Below, piece by piece: positions 50,040-63,200 of a stretch of 64,000 nucleotides of DNA; position 1 is the first letter of the stretch, and every line of letters begins with the position of its first letter. The notes under the pieces are model-generated. The model saw nothing but the letters and a program-made list of their open reading frames with translations. It had not been told where the DNA came from and did not search any database. A program made the position numbers and the translations under genes. Origin of the DNA: Xestospongia bergquistia (Eukaryota; Porifera; Demospongiae; Haplosclerida; Petrosiidae); NCBI GenBank assembly GCA_963965975.1, contig OZ014411.1, positions 2,465,001 through 2,529,000 on the forward strand, written 5' to 3'.

Positions 50040-51444
50040 AAATTTTTCATTTTTACATGAAGAATTAAATGGACACAAGTAGTTGCCATATAATAACAAT
50101 AGCTACTATATAATACCATCGCTACTGGATACTGGTTACCAGGCATTACTAGTATATCCCATGAAGTACCAGTGAATACCATGTAACGCTATGGGACACC
50201 AGTAGTTGCTAACAGATATCATGTAATACCAGAGGGCACCATACATTAAAGGGTACACCTTTAGTTACTAACAGATATCATGTAATACCAGAGGGCACCA
50301 TACATTAAAGGGTACACCTTTAGTTACTAACAGATACCATGTAATACCAGAGGGCACCATACATTAAAGGGTACACCTTTAGTTACTAACAGATATCATG
50401 TAATACCAGAGGGCACCATACATTAAAGGGTACACCTTTAGTTACTAACAGATACCATGTAATACTAGTGGATACCATGTAATACAATGTGATATCACTA
50501 GTTACAAACAGATACCATGTTACCAGTGTGTATCATGCACTACAGTAGTTACAATGTAATACTAGTTGATACCACATTGTTGCTAGTTTAGTTACCAAAG
50601 GTTGCCATGTAGTATCAATTGATGCCTTGTAGTTACCTGGGTTTTATCTACTGGGGGGGGGGGAAGATTCCCCCCAAACTCAGTAACTTCCCCCCCCAAA
50701 AAAATTCACAGTAGCACAAAATTAATAAAACAAGATTGAGAAGCAGGATGGGAGAAGAAACATTAGGGCATGCAATGAGAATATGCATTGCAGGACCTGA
50801 ACATTTAACAGATGAAACACTGGAAGAAATTATCAAAAATTACAAAAATGTCGAGAAAAGAAAAATAGCATTGTAATTAATAATTATTATTTATTCTCTT
50901 TAGTTAATCACAACATGTTATTCAATAAAGCTAAAAGTGCATTGGATGTCAACTTCTCCCCCCAAAAATAAATTCTAGATAGAACGCTGGTTACTTATCA
51001 TTGCCACATAGTACCAGTGGATATAGTGTACCAGTGAATATCATGTAATAGCAATGGATACCATGAATTAAAAGTGGATACCCATTTAGTACCAATAGTG
51101 ACTATAGTTAATACCATTGAATATCATGTGGTTACTATGTAGTGTCACTGAATACTATCCATTCAATACCAGTAGACACCAGTAGTTACTAATGATATAT
51201 TATGTAATATCATTGAATATCATGTAATTACTATAGTGGTTATGATATAGTGTCAGTGAATACCATGGATTCAATACCAATGGATACATTGTAATACTGG
51301 TATCCACCAATAGTTTTACTACATTGTACTAGTGAATGTGATATAGTTATTATATAGTTATTACCATGTAGTATCACTAGATACTACGTAATATCCTTGG
51401 ACACCCTGCAATACCAGTAGTTACTATAAGTACCAGTGAATGTC
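50040..51444. repeat. Degenerate TACCAGTG/ATACCATG repeat field with a 59-bp tandem core
   Basis: Imperfect repeats of the type GATACCATGTAATACCAGTG run through the region. At 50211-50455 a 59-bp unit (AGATATCATGTAATACCAGA, then GGGCACCATACATTAAAGGG) is repeated four times almost perfectly. The same field continues at 51761-51854 and 52277-52400 around inserted elements. Confidence 0.8.
50640..50990 (+). mobile_element. Short hAT-like element inside the repeat field
   Basis: The plus strand at about 50722-50875 reads INKTRLRSRMGEETLGHAMR, then GPEHLTDETLEEIIKNYKN and a stop, like the extreme C-terminus of hAT-type transposases. It is framed by imperfect inverted ends (GTTTTATCTACTGGGGGGG on the left; reverse complement of the right, GTTCTATCTAGAATTTATTT then GGGGGG). 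The repeat field resumes after about 50990. I could not define a target duplication. Confidence 0.5.
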
Positions 51445-51452
51445 ATGTAGTA

Positions 51453-51755
51453 CATAGGTGTAGGAACAATTTTTGTCATTCGGGGAGCACATATGTAACA
51501 TTTTAACATTGTTCAGTTTAACAATGAAGTATTTCAAAATCAACCAAAATAAAACCTTTTTCTGTCATTTACACTGACAAAAATTTTTGAAATGTTGTTA
51601 CATAAAATGTCCATCCACAGATGTAAATTGTATTATGAGGATAGGGATTGAAAAGTGGCTAATCTAAATCAGTTGATTGTAAAACCATCTCACAATATAC
51701 CAAAAATATTGGGGGGACACGTGCCCCCTGTGCCCCCCCTGTTCCTACACCTATG
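51453..51755. mobile_element. MITE with CATAGGTGTAGGAAC ends
   Basis: Terminal inverted repeats CATAGGTGTAGGAACA at both ends. Flanks allow either a TA duplication or an 8-bp ATGTAGTA (51445-51452 and 51753-51760, overlapping the right end). A related empty site in the same repeat field (ATGTAATAGCAATGG near 51034) fits the 8-bp reading, hence hAT-like. It carries a G/C-run palindrome (GGGGGGACACGTGCCCCC). Confidence 0.65.
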
Positions 51756-51856
51756 TAGTAGCAACGGATACCATGCATTACCAGTGGATACCATTTGGTA
51801 CCAACAGTAACCATTTAATACCATTGAATATCATGTAATTACTATAGTGGTTACTA

Positions 51857-52274
51857 CCGTAAGGGTATAAATTTTCGTGGGGGATTTAATTTCGCTATAT
51901 TCGTGGGTTGTTGTTTTAACACGAAATTTAACTTTTATTCCACCCACGCATAATCACGTGATCTCAATAAAGCGTGTAAATAACGGCTACTGTAAAGGGT
52001 TACTTCTTTCTATTTTACACTGAAGTACTTCTCCATCAACTGCCTCCCAGATTTTCTTGTATACATGGTACCCTCTCACCATGGATTTAATGGAATACGT
52101 AGCCATACTTCGGGAAAATCACGCTTGTGTTAACAACACGTGTCTGACACCACACCCATTAATTAATACTTCACACCCACTAAACACGAAAATTAATACC
52201 CACGAAATTTAAATAATAAAGCAAAATTTAAAAAACACGAAAATTTAAACCCTCGAAAATTTGTACCCTTACGG
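51857..52274. mobile_element. MITE with CCGTAAGGGTA ends and TA duplication
   Basis: The ends CCGTAAGGGTATAAATTTTC and reverse complement CCGTAAGGGTACAAATTTTC are near-perfect inverted repeats. TA flanks both sides (51855-51856, 52275-52276). The flanks rejoin as GTGGTTACTATGTAGTGTCA, which occurs uninterrupted at about 51129, an empty-site paralogue. 418 bp, non-coding; TA use suggests a Tc1/mariner-type transposase. Confidence 0.8.
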
Positions 52275-52469
52275 TATGTAGTGTCAATGAATACCATGCA
52301 TTCAATACCAGTAGACACCAGTAGTTACTAACGAAATAATATGTTATATCATTGTATACAAATTAGCACAGGTAGTTACTAATGGTTACCATACAATTAT
52401 ATATTGAGATATAGTGACAGAATATATCTCATATCTACTTCCAGTCACTTTTGGACACGTAGGAACACT

Positions 52470-52740
52470 CTTTTTGCAGACGCCCTTCTTGGTGAAAGGA
52501 AAGAAGAGAGAAGTGTGAGATTTATATAAAGACAGAGCGAAATCAAACGAGAAGATCACAATATTCGTATGTAATAATACGTTACATAACTGCTAATAGA
52601 TAGGTGTGGTATAGTAGACTTGTGAGTTAGCTCATTGATCATTCAACAATCAAGCAGGTCAGCTCTGTATTAGACGTGGAGTAGAACAAGGTAGGCTAAC
52701 CCATAATATATGAGCTAAACTCCTTCAATATTTGCTATAT
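52470..52740 (+). promoter_or_regulatory. Promoter region of gene 3
   Basis: Contains the TATA box TATATAAA at 52523-52530, about 545 bp before the start codon, in a block conserved with 24350-24600. Transcription would start near 52555, so the 5' UTR is long or contains an intron. A (CT)n run lies at about 52936-52977 within it. Confidence 0.5.
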
Positions 52741-52933
52741 AGTACTATATTAGTTATATAATGACCTTTAAAATAGAACAATGAAGATGAATCATGTCAG
52801 TCAGTCCTAAATATAATTCTCAGTTAGTTTGGACCACATATAGACTACACAGATTTTAATTATATAAATTATATTAATATGTTCATTTACTTTGTTTTAA
52901 TGTATTGTTATCCAAAGTTATAGTAATGTACAT

Positions 52934-52935
<2 letters not shown>

Positions 52936-52977
<42 letters not shown>
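52936..52977. repeat. (CT)n microsatellite in the gene 3 5' region
   Basis: About 20 CT dinucleotides directly upstream of the first coding exon. Confidence 0.9.
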
Positions 52978-53074
52978 AGCAGAAGTTTCACAAAAGAACA
53001 GTTACAATTTATCTGTGAGAATATTGCAGACAAGTAGATACGTTTTTTTTGTTTGAGTTGACACAACACATACA

Positions 53075-54222
53075 ATGGGTAATAAAGTGAGTAAAGGAAA
53101 AGAGAAAAAGGAGAAGATCACTTCTTCAGTAAGTTTATTAGTATAATAATTGTACCAAATAGTGAACTTATGTGTTGTGTACTTTACATATTTAATATTG
53201 TATTATTTTAAAGTATTAGCAAGTTTTTGTTAATGAACAACATATTTTGAGATGAGGTTAGGTTAACTGTGTTTAAATATGAAGAGATTACAACACATTG
53301 TGTACTTAGATTAGTACAGTTTCTCTTCTGTGTATGATGTAGGGGTGGCTTATACAGTCTGTGTCATGGGAAACACTAGATATCAGTCTTCAAAGAAGTG
53401 ATTCTCCAAAGAAAATTATTAAAAAGGATTTTGATCCCATGAAATTGGTTAGTATACAATATCAATATTTTTAGTCATTTATTAGCTTATCAGTTTATCA
53501 CTAACATGTTTGTTGAGTTAACTGTTAATTGTTAGTCATATTAGCAAGAATTGAGCATGTACATATTACCTTATCAACAGTCACTCCTCTAATCAAATGG
53601 TATAATAACTGAACACATCAAACTATTGTGTTTATAACTTAATAGTTTATTTAGAAGTTTATTATAAAATTTAAATTGAAGATAACTTAATAATAATTAA
53701 TATACCAAATAAATGATTACAGTCTTATCCACACTGATTATAGTAACTATTAATATAGTCAGTATAGACTTACTTTAATAGTTGATATTGTATCTGATGA
53801 GATATTTACTTTTGATGTAATGTCTATTTACAATATTAAGTTATTGAATAAGTTATTAATAGTGTTTACTTCATAGGATGACTCCCTGTGCAAAGCAGCT
53901 TATTATGGTAATATTGACAAGATTAAAGAAGAAATACAAGATGGTACAAATGTCAATGCCAGACATGAGGTTTGTCAATGTAATTTTAATAAAATTAGTG
54001 TATAGTGTCACGATAGTTGAGACCCTTTTATCATTAAGTACTATTATAGTTTTGTAAAAAATTGCTTAGCTAGTGTCTTCATTCTCCAGACACCAAATGT
54101 CATACTACAGAGATTGTTAGTAAAGCTTGGAGACATGTCACATGATACTACAAGAAATACATATTATTAAAGTTAAAATATTCTGTACTTTACTGAAAAT
54201 TTTGCCAATGCTTCATATACTC

Positions 54223-54290
<68 letters not shown>

Positions 54291-57200
54291 GTTTGCTTTC
54301 TCAAGTAACTATTGGATGCTATAAACAATACATTGTCAGGTTAATAAAATGGTAACTGTGTAATATAAAATATAAAGCATATCATCTGATTAAAATTAAG
54401 ATACTTGAATGATTATCAGTGATGTTGCTATAACTAATGAATTTATTCTAGAATGTGTTAGTTTTTGATATGAGCAGGTATGTTTTGTAAACAAATACAG
54501 TTCATTTGTTTAATAATATTGTACAATATATAACTAATCAACAATTATAATTGTAAAACTTTGACTATTGGCTTGTTATTATAGATTTATTACTAAGTAA
54601 GATACATCACTTGACAGATTTTCTAGACAAGACTAACTCATAAAAATGCTATTATACATTTTAGGAATGATGTGTAACACTAACTCATGTATTAAATTGA
54701 AACATGACCATTATAGCAAGTCAAACAGTGACAGTAGATGTTTAATGTATAAGTCTATGTATATGTATTTACATATTATATTGTCTCTCTTTATTAGGAT
54801 GGTAACAGTATGATCACATCAGCTTGTCGATCCTCTGAAGATAATGCCCATGTTGTTCAGTTTTTAATTGGTAAGGGTGGAGAAGTTAATCTTCAAAATA
54901 ATGTAAGTATTAATAATTTTATATTTATTATAACATTTAATTTGTATTAGTACATTTGTAATAACATTTTACACATTTAGGTTTATATCAATTAAACTTA
55001 AAACATTCATAATTATATAGTATTTGATGATATACTTGTCATAGTATTATGTGTCAATGAGTCTAGCTATGATCTGTTTGTTTCTGATAGTCCATTAGAA
55101 TGTTCCAATCATAACCGCACCTCTAATTATATAGTTGTAATAAATATACCTAATGTTTTTACAAATTTTACTCAATCTATTAATACTTGTTTTTATTGTA
55201 TATAATAATGAAAATGTCAACATGTACTTTTAAATAATTATATAAAATGATATTATTATCATTTTATACACATGTATTAAGTACTATAGAACCATATAAT
55301 AGTAATATGTCAGTGTTAAAACAAATTGACTTTCCTTTTACTACCTAGTGTGCACACTTTCCAGGCAGTTCTTTGCATATCATACAACCATTTACTATCA
55401 ATAGTAGATATTCTAGAATGATCCTGTGAATGTACTCTGATAATATTGTGACAACAAAAATTTTAATGTATATGATGACAGTGTAATTATAGAATATATT
55501 TATTATTTGTTTTATTTCTTATTGTCAGGATGGATATACTGCTCTACATTTAGCCTGCATTTATGGACTTCAAGAATGTATAAAACTTCTAATACAAGAA
55601 CAAGTGAATTTAAATTTAAAAGATAAGGTAATTATCCTAGTAAAACTATCATTGTAATGTACTATAGTTTTAGTACATTATTTACATGTGCAAATGTGTT
55701 ATCTTTGTGTTTGCTCTAAAAATATCCTACATTAATTATACAAAATACCTTATTTCTTGACCAATGACAAATGTTATGATCATTGAGTTTTACACAATAT
55801 ACGATTCTCAATGCTTTAGTTGATGAGCTGTTTATGACATGAAATGGACGCAGTATTAAGGGTGTGGCTTATTAATATTAATATCAATTGACAAAACAAT
55901 TAATGATGTTTACTTTGACTGATTAATGTATTGTTGCGTGTAAGTTTTCAAATCAGAATCAAATATTTCCAAAACACAATGCAATCAAATAAATTTTTTT
56001 AATTACTAGTTCTAGCTGTTATTAAGTTGGGCTATTATTATTATTGAGATAGAACTTTGATAGTATAATGACAACACAAATGTGAATGTATATGATGATA
56101 GTGTTATTATAGTTAATATAATATAATATCTTTATTATATGATTTGTTTCTTATTGTCAGGATGGCCGAACTGCTCTGCATTTAGCCTCTATTTTAGGAA
56201 ATCAAGAATGTGTAAAATGTCTAATACAAGCTAAAGCGAATGTTGATTTAAAAGATAAGGTAATTGTCGTAGTAAATCTACATTGTAATGTAATATGGTC
56301 ATGTACATATGTACATGTACAGAATGTATTAGGTTGTCTACTCTCAGTGCATATTGAAATTGTTTGTGTTATTGAAAAGCAGATATATATATATACTGGT
56401 ATAATACCAATCTTACTTTACTTTTCCTGTATTTAGTTTTCATTTCCTTTATATTAATAGTAATGTAGATATTAGATGCTCATAATATATCTGGTTATCA
56501 ATATATTAGCCCTTTCATTTGTTCTTTTGGTGTGCCATATATTCAAAGGATTATCTGTGATACTGCACTACATTTCACCACTGTCTATTGTTTGATACAA
56601 ACAGTTTGTACTATTGTGATGTGTTTTGTAGTATTTAGTTGATTTGGTCATAGTATTGTAATATTATGTGTTAATGCTTAAGCTATAAACATGGACCAAT
56701 TAACTTTTCTCATGTTGAGTCAACAATGAAGAGTTTGCTTCAAGTAAGGAGGGTACACTCCACACATACATCTTCATTTTGTGCAGGTCTGACACATTGC
56801 CTTTGAGGAAAGAAAATATAGGTGTCATATATAGAGTTATATACTCACAATTAATTTGCTGTATAGGTTGAACTGATATTCAAATAATTCATAATATTGT
56901 TAGAGGAATGGATAGAGTATTAATTTATTAAAAGACTTGCTTTATTTTACTCTATGATCATGTAAACTATAACTATGGAAGTTGATGAAAATGCTGAATT
57001 GTTTATAATTTGTTCTTCTTTTCTTCTTTTGTCCACAACAATAACTCAATAAGTAAACAAGATTTGCCTCCATTTTCACAGATGCAACACAATTTGAAAC
57101 AAACTTTTTATGTCCTTAGCAGATATTAAGATGTTTCCTTCCTTCATTACTTTTTCACCATATAAATTACAAGAGAATGCTACTAAACGTAGACCCCACC

Positions 57201-60200
57201 TTTTTAGTTCTAAAGTTATATGAACCCAACCTAGTAGTATTCCTGGAAAAATATATTCTACATTTCATTTAGTGTCATGAGGCCAACCTTTTTGCTTAGT
57301 GAGGATAAGTTTAGTGGTGCACACATAGTACACTTGCCAAAGGAAATTTTATATAATTATTATGTAACATACATTACTATGGTTTATAATGATTGTTAAA
57401 TGTAGATGTCATAATACAGCATGGAAAAGGGGAGGCAAAGCTTTAGAAGTATTTCTTTATGACATATATATTTATCATTTTACAAACTGGATTTAGTCAT
57501 TTATGGCATATTGCTTAACGTTTTTGATACTTAAAATGTGACATGACAAGAAATCAATTATTGTTGTAGTTTACCCAATTCTTCCATTGATACATGACCA
57601 GGTTGATGTTATCTCTTCTAATTTTTGCTATGTCTATTTTTTCTCTTACTGGTTTCATTATTTACACACAAAATTCTAAAAATTAGCCAAAAACATACAT
57701 ATAGTGTATGGAGGAAAGTCTTAAGTTAAAATGAACTAAGGAATGTTGGTAAAATTGTTCTCCACCTCTCTGTGCAAACAGGCTTGTGTTGGAAGATTAT
57801 ATGATATGTAACATATCATTTATATGTTGTAAAAGACTAATTATAATAAATTATGATATAGTAATAATCAGCAAATACAAAGTGTATATATAAATAATGA
57901 TTATAACATTTCATTATTATAATTGTTATCAGCCATTACTATAAATGTCCTACTTGTATTATGATAATTACTTTACATTTATTCTTTTAGTATGGATGTC
58001 GGCCTCTTTTATATGCATATTTACGTGAAGAACAAGGTGTTATAGAGGTACTGATGGAAGCTTGTCCTGCAGATATTGAAGAGATATATACTGTAAGTAT
58101 CAATGACTATATTTGACAAATATTTGTACATTGAAAAATTAGTCATAAAATAAAGTCAAGTTGTCATTAGTCAATGTGATATATTTTGTACAAGTGGATA
58201 TTGTTTACATCTTACAAGTATGTTGTTTGTTTGTACTGTCCATTATTGATACATGTATCTGTCCTTGTAACTTATTCAGTCATTATCATGGTCATTTGAA
58301 CATTATGCTGGGGTGTAATATATTGTATTATATGAGGTAAATTTAGGAATAGCTAGAAATCAATTAAAACATAATATATATTGGATAAATTAAAGGACAC
58401 ACTGACGACCTTCTCATCACATACATTTACACAAAGCACATCCAACCAGATCATGTGATTAGCATATTACATCCAAAACAATAATTTTGTGAAATATCAA
58501 TTAACAATTATATTGAAGTATTAATCATACCTACATGCAAAGCTATTCTTTAATAATGTACTTTTAGGATCATGTGCTGAAAATGATTAAATTGATCCAT
58601 TAGACTATACCCAATTCATAAAATATTTCATTATAATGCTATCATAATACATTATACTTATCAATACCAGTTATGTTCAAAATTATATTAACTTAATAAG
58701 TTCAATCCTATCCAATATATCATCCATTGATCTCTAGTATATGGTAGTTATGATCACATTAATATAATATAGTGTATTATACTCTAGTTGATTTGTTTAT
58801 ATAATTTATTACTGACATAACAAGTATACATGTTATGTAATTATATGAACTATTTTAGTGATATAATTAAAATAGACTAATCATTAAAATATAGTAGTTG
58901 TGATAATACTCAAGGAAATATAGTATTTAGTGATACAACTAAGATTGTTTAGTTTGTATTACATACATAATATAATCAATTAATTATCATGTATTTCTCT
59001 ATATTATAGGAATACCAATTATTGACAGCTGCTAAGAACAATGATGTCGACATTTTAAGGGAAATCCTGGTCTTGGCAGCCTATGTTAATATCAATATTC
59101 GCAATACTGTGAGTCAACTTATTCATACAAATATTTGTCAGTATTATGGCATATACTAACATCTTTTCAGCATTTTAACTAGTAAATTGTAAACCAATTG
59201 GTTGGACAAGCCTAATTGAGCTATAATTATCATGTAATAAACAATTCTTACTTTTATGACATGTATTAATAAATATATTTTATAAAGTTTCATCCTTTAA
59301 GACAGGGTAATGTTATCATACATTTTATTTGACTTGTCCATATAGGACGGTGATACTCCAGTTCATTTGGCTGTCAACAATAGTAATGTCGATATACTCA
59401 GCCTGTTATTGCAACACAATGCATGTTTAGATGTGAAAAACCAAGTAAGTATTTTAGTGGGTTATATTTGTTCCATTTATTCTTTTTATGTCTAGTCCTT
59501 GTTTGTTTCTTATCACTATAACATATAATGTTGAGATCATTTACCATATCTCTTTCATTTATTACATTTATTACATAATAATGTAAACAGCTTTTAAAAA
59601 TGTTAACTATTGAAGTGTATGTATGTAACACTTTCCTTGTCCACAATGACTAGAAGTGTTGATGCTGTACATGTAATTGTTAGCTGTAAAGAAGATCGAC
59701 CATTTATTTGTTTTATATATCTTTGCCTTGTTTGTTCCTTGTCATTATATAAAGATATTGTTATCCTCCCACAAAACAATTATTATATAAACAACTATAA
59801 AAAGATGTTAACTATTGCATACATGTGCATAATGTTTAGCTAAACATTCTTTACAATAACTAAAAGCATTGTGCTGCTTATATTGTACATGTTGTTGCCA
59901 GCAGTATAGGAGATCAGTGTTGTGTAGAATTATCTCATCAGAGTATTGTTGCCTCATATTTGAGCAGTTGTATAGCTTCTGATATTACTTCATTCAATCT
60001 TTTGAAGTTATCAATAATACAATCTTATACAACACCAGCTGTGCCTTTCACAAAAATAGATGTGTTATGTTTGTTTAGTGTAGTATGTGAATGTTATCTC
60101 TGAGTTTTTACTGTTATGACATGTATTAATAAACATTGTCTTAATGTTTAATTTTTTAAGACAGGATAGCATTATCATATGTATTATTTGGCTTGTCCAT

Positions 60201-63200
60201 TTAGGATGGTGATACTCCAGTTCATTTGGCTGCCTACACTAACAATATAGACGCACTTAGCCTGTTAGTGCAACATAAAGCACTTTTAGATGAGAAAAAT
60301 GAAGTAAGTATTTTAGTGGTATTATATTTTTCTTTAAATATTCCAATGAATAATCATCTTTATAATAAATGTCTTTAAGATGATTATTATATGTAAAAAG
60401 TCTATGAAAACTTTAGTACCACCGTAGATCGAGAAACTTTAGCGTTACAAAAGTTTCATGCAAAAAATTTACGTGTTAAAAAATTTTTGAACATAACAGG
60501 TGTGTACAAAAATTTATTAACCCTGAAATCTTGCTACCATAACTTCTTCATTTGCCCGAGCAATTCATATTCACTTTAAACGCTGTAACACCACAACGTA
60601 AACGTGCAGCAAATATTTCAATGTGCAATAATGTTCGTGTAATTTATTTTCGTACATCATCAAATGTTTGAATTTTTTTAACAATGAAACTTTCCCGATC
60701 TACGGTATATTCTTCACTAAAGCATACTTATTAAGTATGTCATATATTACTATATACATATCGTTTACAATGTCTTTTCCCATAATGTAAACATTACATA
60801 ATAATACAAACAGCTTTACAAAAGATGTTTACAATATGTATATGTAGTGGTTTCTCTTGTCCACACTGACTAGAAGTATAGTACTACTTATATAGTACAT
60901 GTTATGAAATATATTCATATATGAATGATGAAGCTCCTCTGTTCTTTAAATTGTAATTAGCATAGCTGTAAACCTCTTGATAGTGTCATGACATAATAGG
61001 TTGTTTGTATTTTTGATATCTATACTTCAAAACTAATAATATACTCTATTACTTACTTGACATTCTTGTTACTGTGTAATGCTAATTTGTGAAATATTTA
61101 TTCCTTTTATATTTAGTTGTCTTGTCTGTCATTTATTAGACATATGGCAATTATAAGACTAAATTTCATAACACTTTATATTATGGTACTTTGAATTCCC
61201 ATATATTTAACAATGTATGTATTCAATTTACATGTTTTTGTTGTCACTAACATTTAATAAAATGTCTTACTCTACATTCTTTGTTTTCAGAGTGGCGAGA
61301 CATCTCTTCATTATGCTTGTCGTAATGGATCTACTGAAGCAATTTCACTTTTACTTTCAACAGGCAATGTTGACCCTAACAAGAGCAATAATTTTAACCA
61401 AACTCCCATTGAATTGATTAAGCCTAATGATAAAAATCGCTTCGAAATTATAAAGCTTTTTCTTACATTTAAGGAATGCCGTGAAAACTATCCCATTGAT
61501 TCCTATGCCAAAGTTTTCTTCTGTGGAAATTCAACAGCTGGAAAAAGTTCTTTAGCTGCAGTCTTAATTCAACGAGCCAAAAAGGGTCATGACCACAAAT
61601 TTGATCTGTTAGAGTGTGTCACTGATGTTGTACCATTAACATCTGGTATAGCTACACATACACTGCAATCACATGAGATTGGTAATGTTGTTCTTTATGA
61701 CTTAGCAGGTCATCGAGAATACTATAGTAGCCATACTGCAGTACTTGAGCACTTGATGTTACAATCACCAGCTGTATTTTGTGTTTTATCTAAGCTTACT
61801 AATAATGATAATGATATAGTAAATGATCTCTATTATTGGCTCAATTTTATAGAAAATATCAATGCTAGACTAAGTGAACCCTCTAAAGTCTTTGTTGTAG
61901 CAAGCCATTTTGACCTTAAAGACAGCAACTCACAGTTTAAAGTCACTCTTGATGATGTTGTAAGAGAAACTGCTCATAAAAACAAGCTTAGTGGTTTTGT
62001 TGCTGTGGATTGTCATCGTCCAGGAGGTAAAGGAGTTAAAGAGCTTGTTTCTCTACTAGCTGAAAGCTGTAAAGCAGTTGTAGACAAGTCTGACAGCATT
62101 AGTATTTATTGTCATGTTTTGTATGCATTTTTACTCACCCTTGATATGGTAGCCATTAGCTTACAACAGCTTTGTGCTTTGCTTGAAGAGAAAAATGATC
62201 CATCTCTTCCATCAAATAAACCAGCTTTATTAGAATTCCTGACAATTCTTTCCGACAAAGGCTTAATCTTATTCCTTAGGAAGAAGGAATCAGAAAGCTG
62301 GATTGTTATTAAAAAAGAAGTTCTTCTACAGGAAGTTAATGGTATTTTGTTTGCTCCATCATCTATAGAACGTGTGTATCGACATATAGCTAGCAACACA
62401 GGATTAGTCCCTGTGTCTGCTTTGAAAAGTCTCTTTGGTGATAAATATGATACTGACATGTTAGTATCATTTCTGATAATTCTAGAGTTTTGTCATGTAC
62501 TAGATGCTAATACACTAACAAAAATCCCTACCAATCTCTCACTCTTGTCTCCAACTGAATCCGAACAGTTGTTGTACATACCTGCACTGGTAAGTGCAGA
62601 GCGTTCTCCTGATATAGGTTTGACAGAAGGTGTTGGTTGGTGTTTGTGGTGCAACAATCCTCATCAATGTTTCTCCACACGATTTCTTTTTCTTTTGCTT
62701 CTTCGTCTTGCCTTTAAATATTGCCTACCAAAATCTTGTGTTGGACAAGTGAAACCAAGCTCTGTTTTAGCTAGACGATGTAAATTCTGGAAAGATGGTA
62801 TTAATTGGATCAGTGATGGTGGAGTTGAAGTGATTGTTCAAGTAAGCGAATTCAATCGAAGAGTAACAGTGCTTGTCTCAGATAATCACTCAGCATTGTC
62901 CTGTTCTCTCCAGAGCCAAATAATCACTGATGTATTTTCTCTTCAGAAGGAAATTTGTCCTTTTTATGATCTTACAGAATGCCTGATATTGCCAGCTCAT
63001 CTTGGCAAGTCACTTACTGAAAGCATCAGAGATATACCAGTATTTATTTTAAATGATGTAGCCCGAGCTATACTATTAAAAACAAAGAGTATCAGAGATG
63101 GCGATGGTGAAGAGCCTGCTACTGTTACAACTTTATTAATGCGATGTGAACCATTTGCTAACCTCGGTCCAGCTGCTGTAACAGAGTTATTTGACGATAC

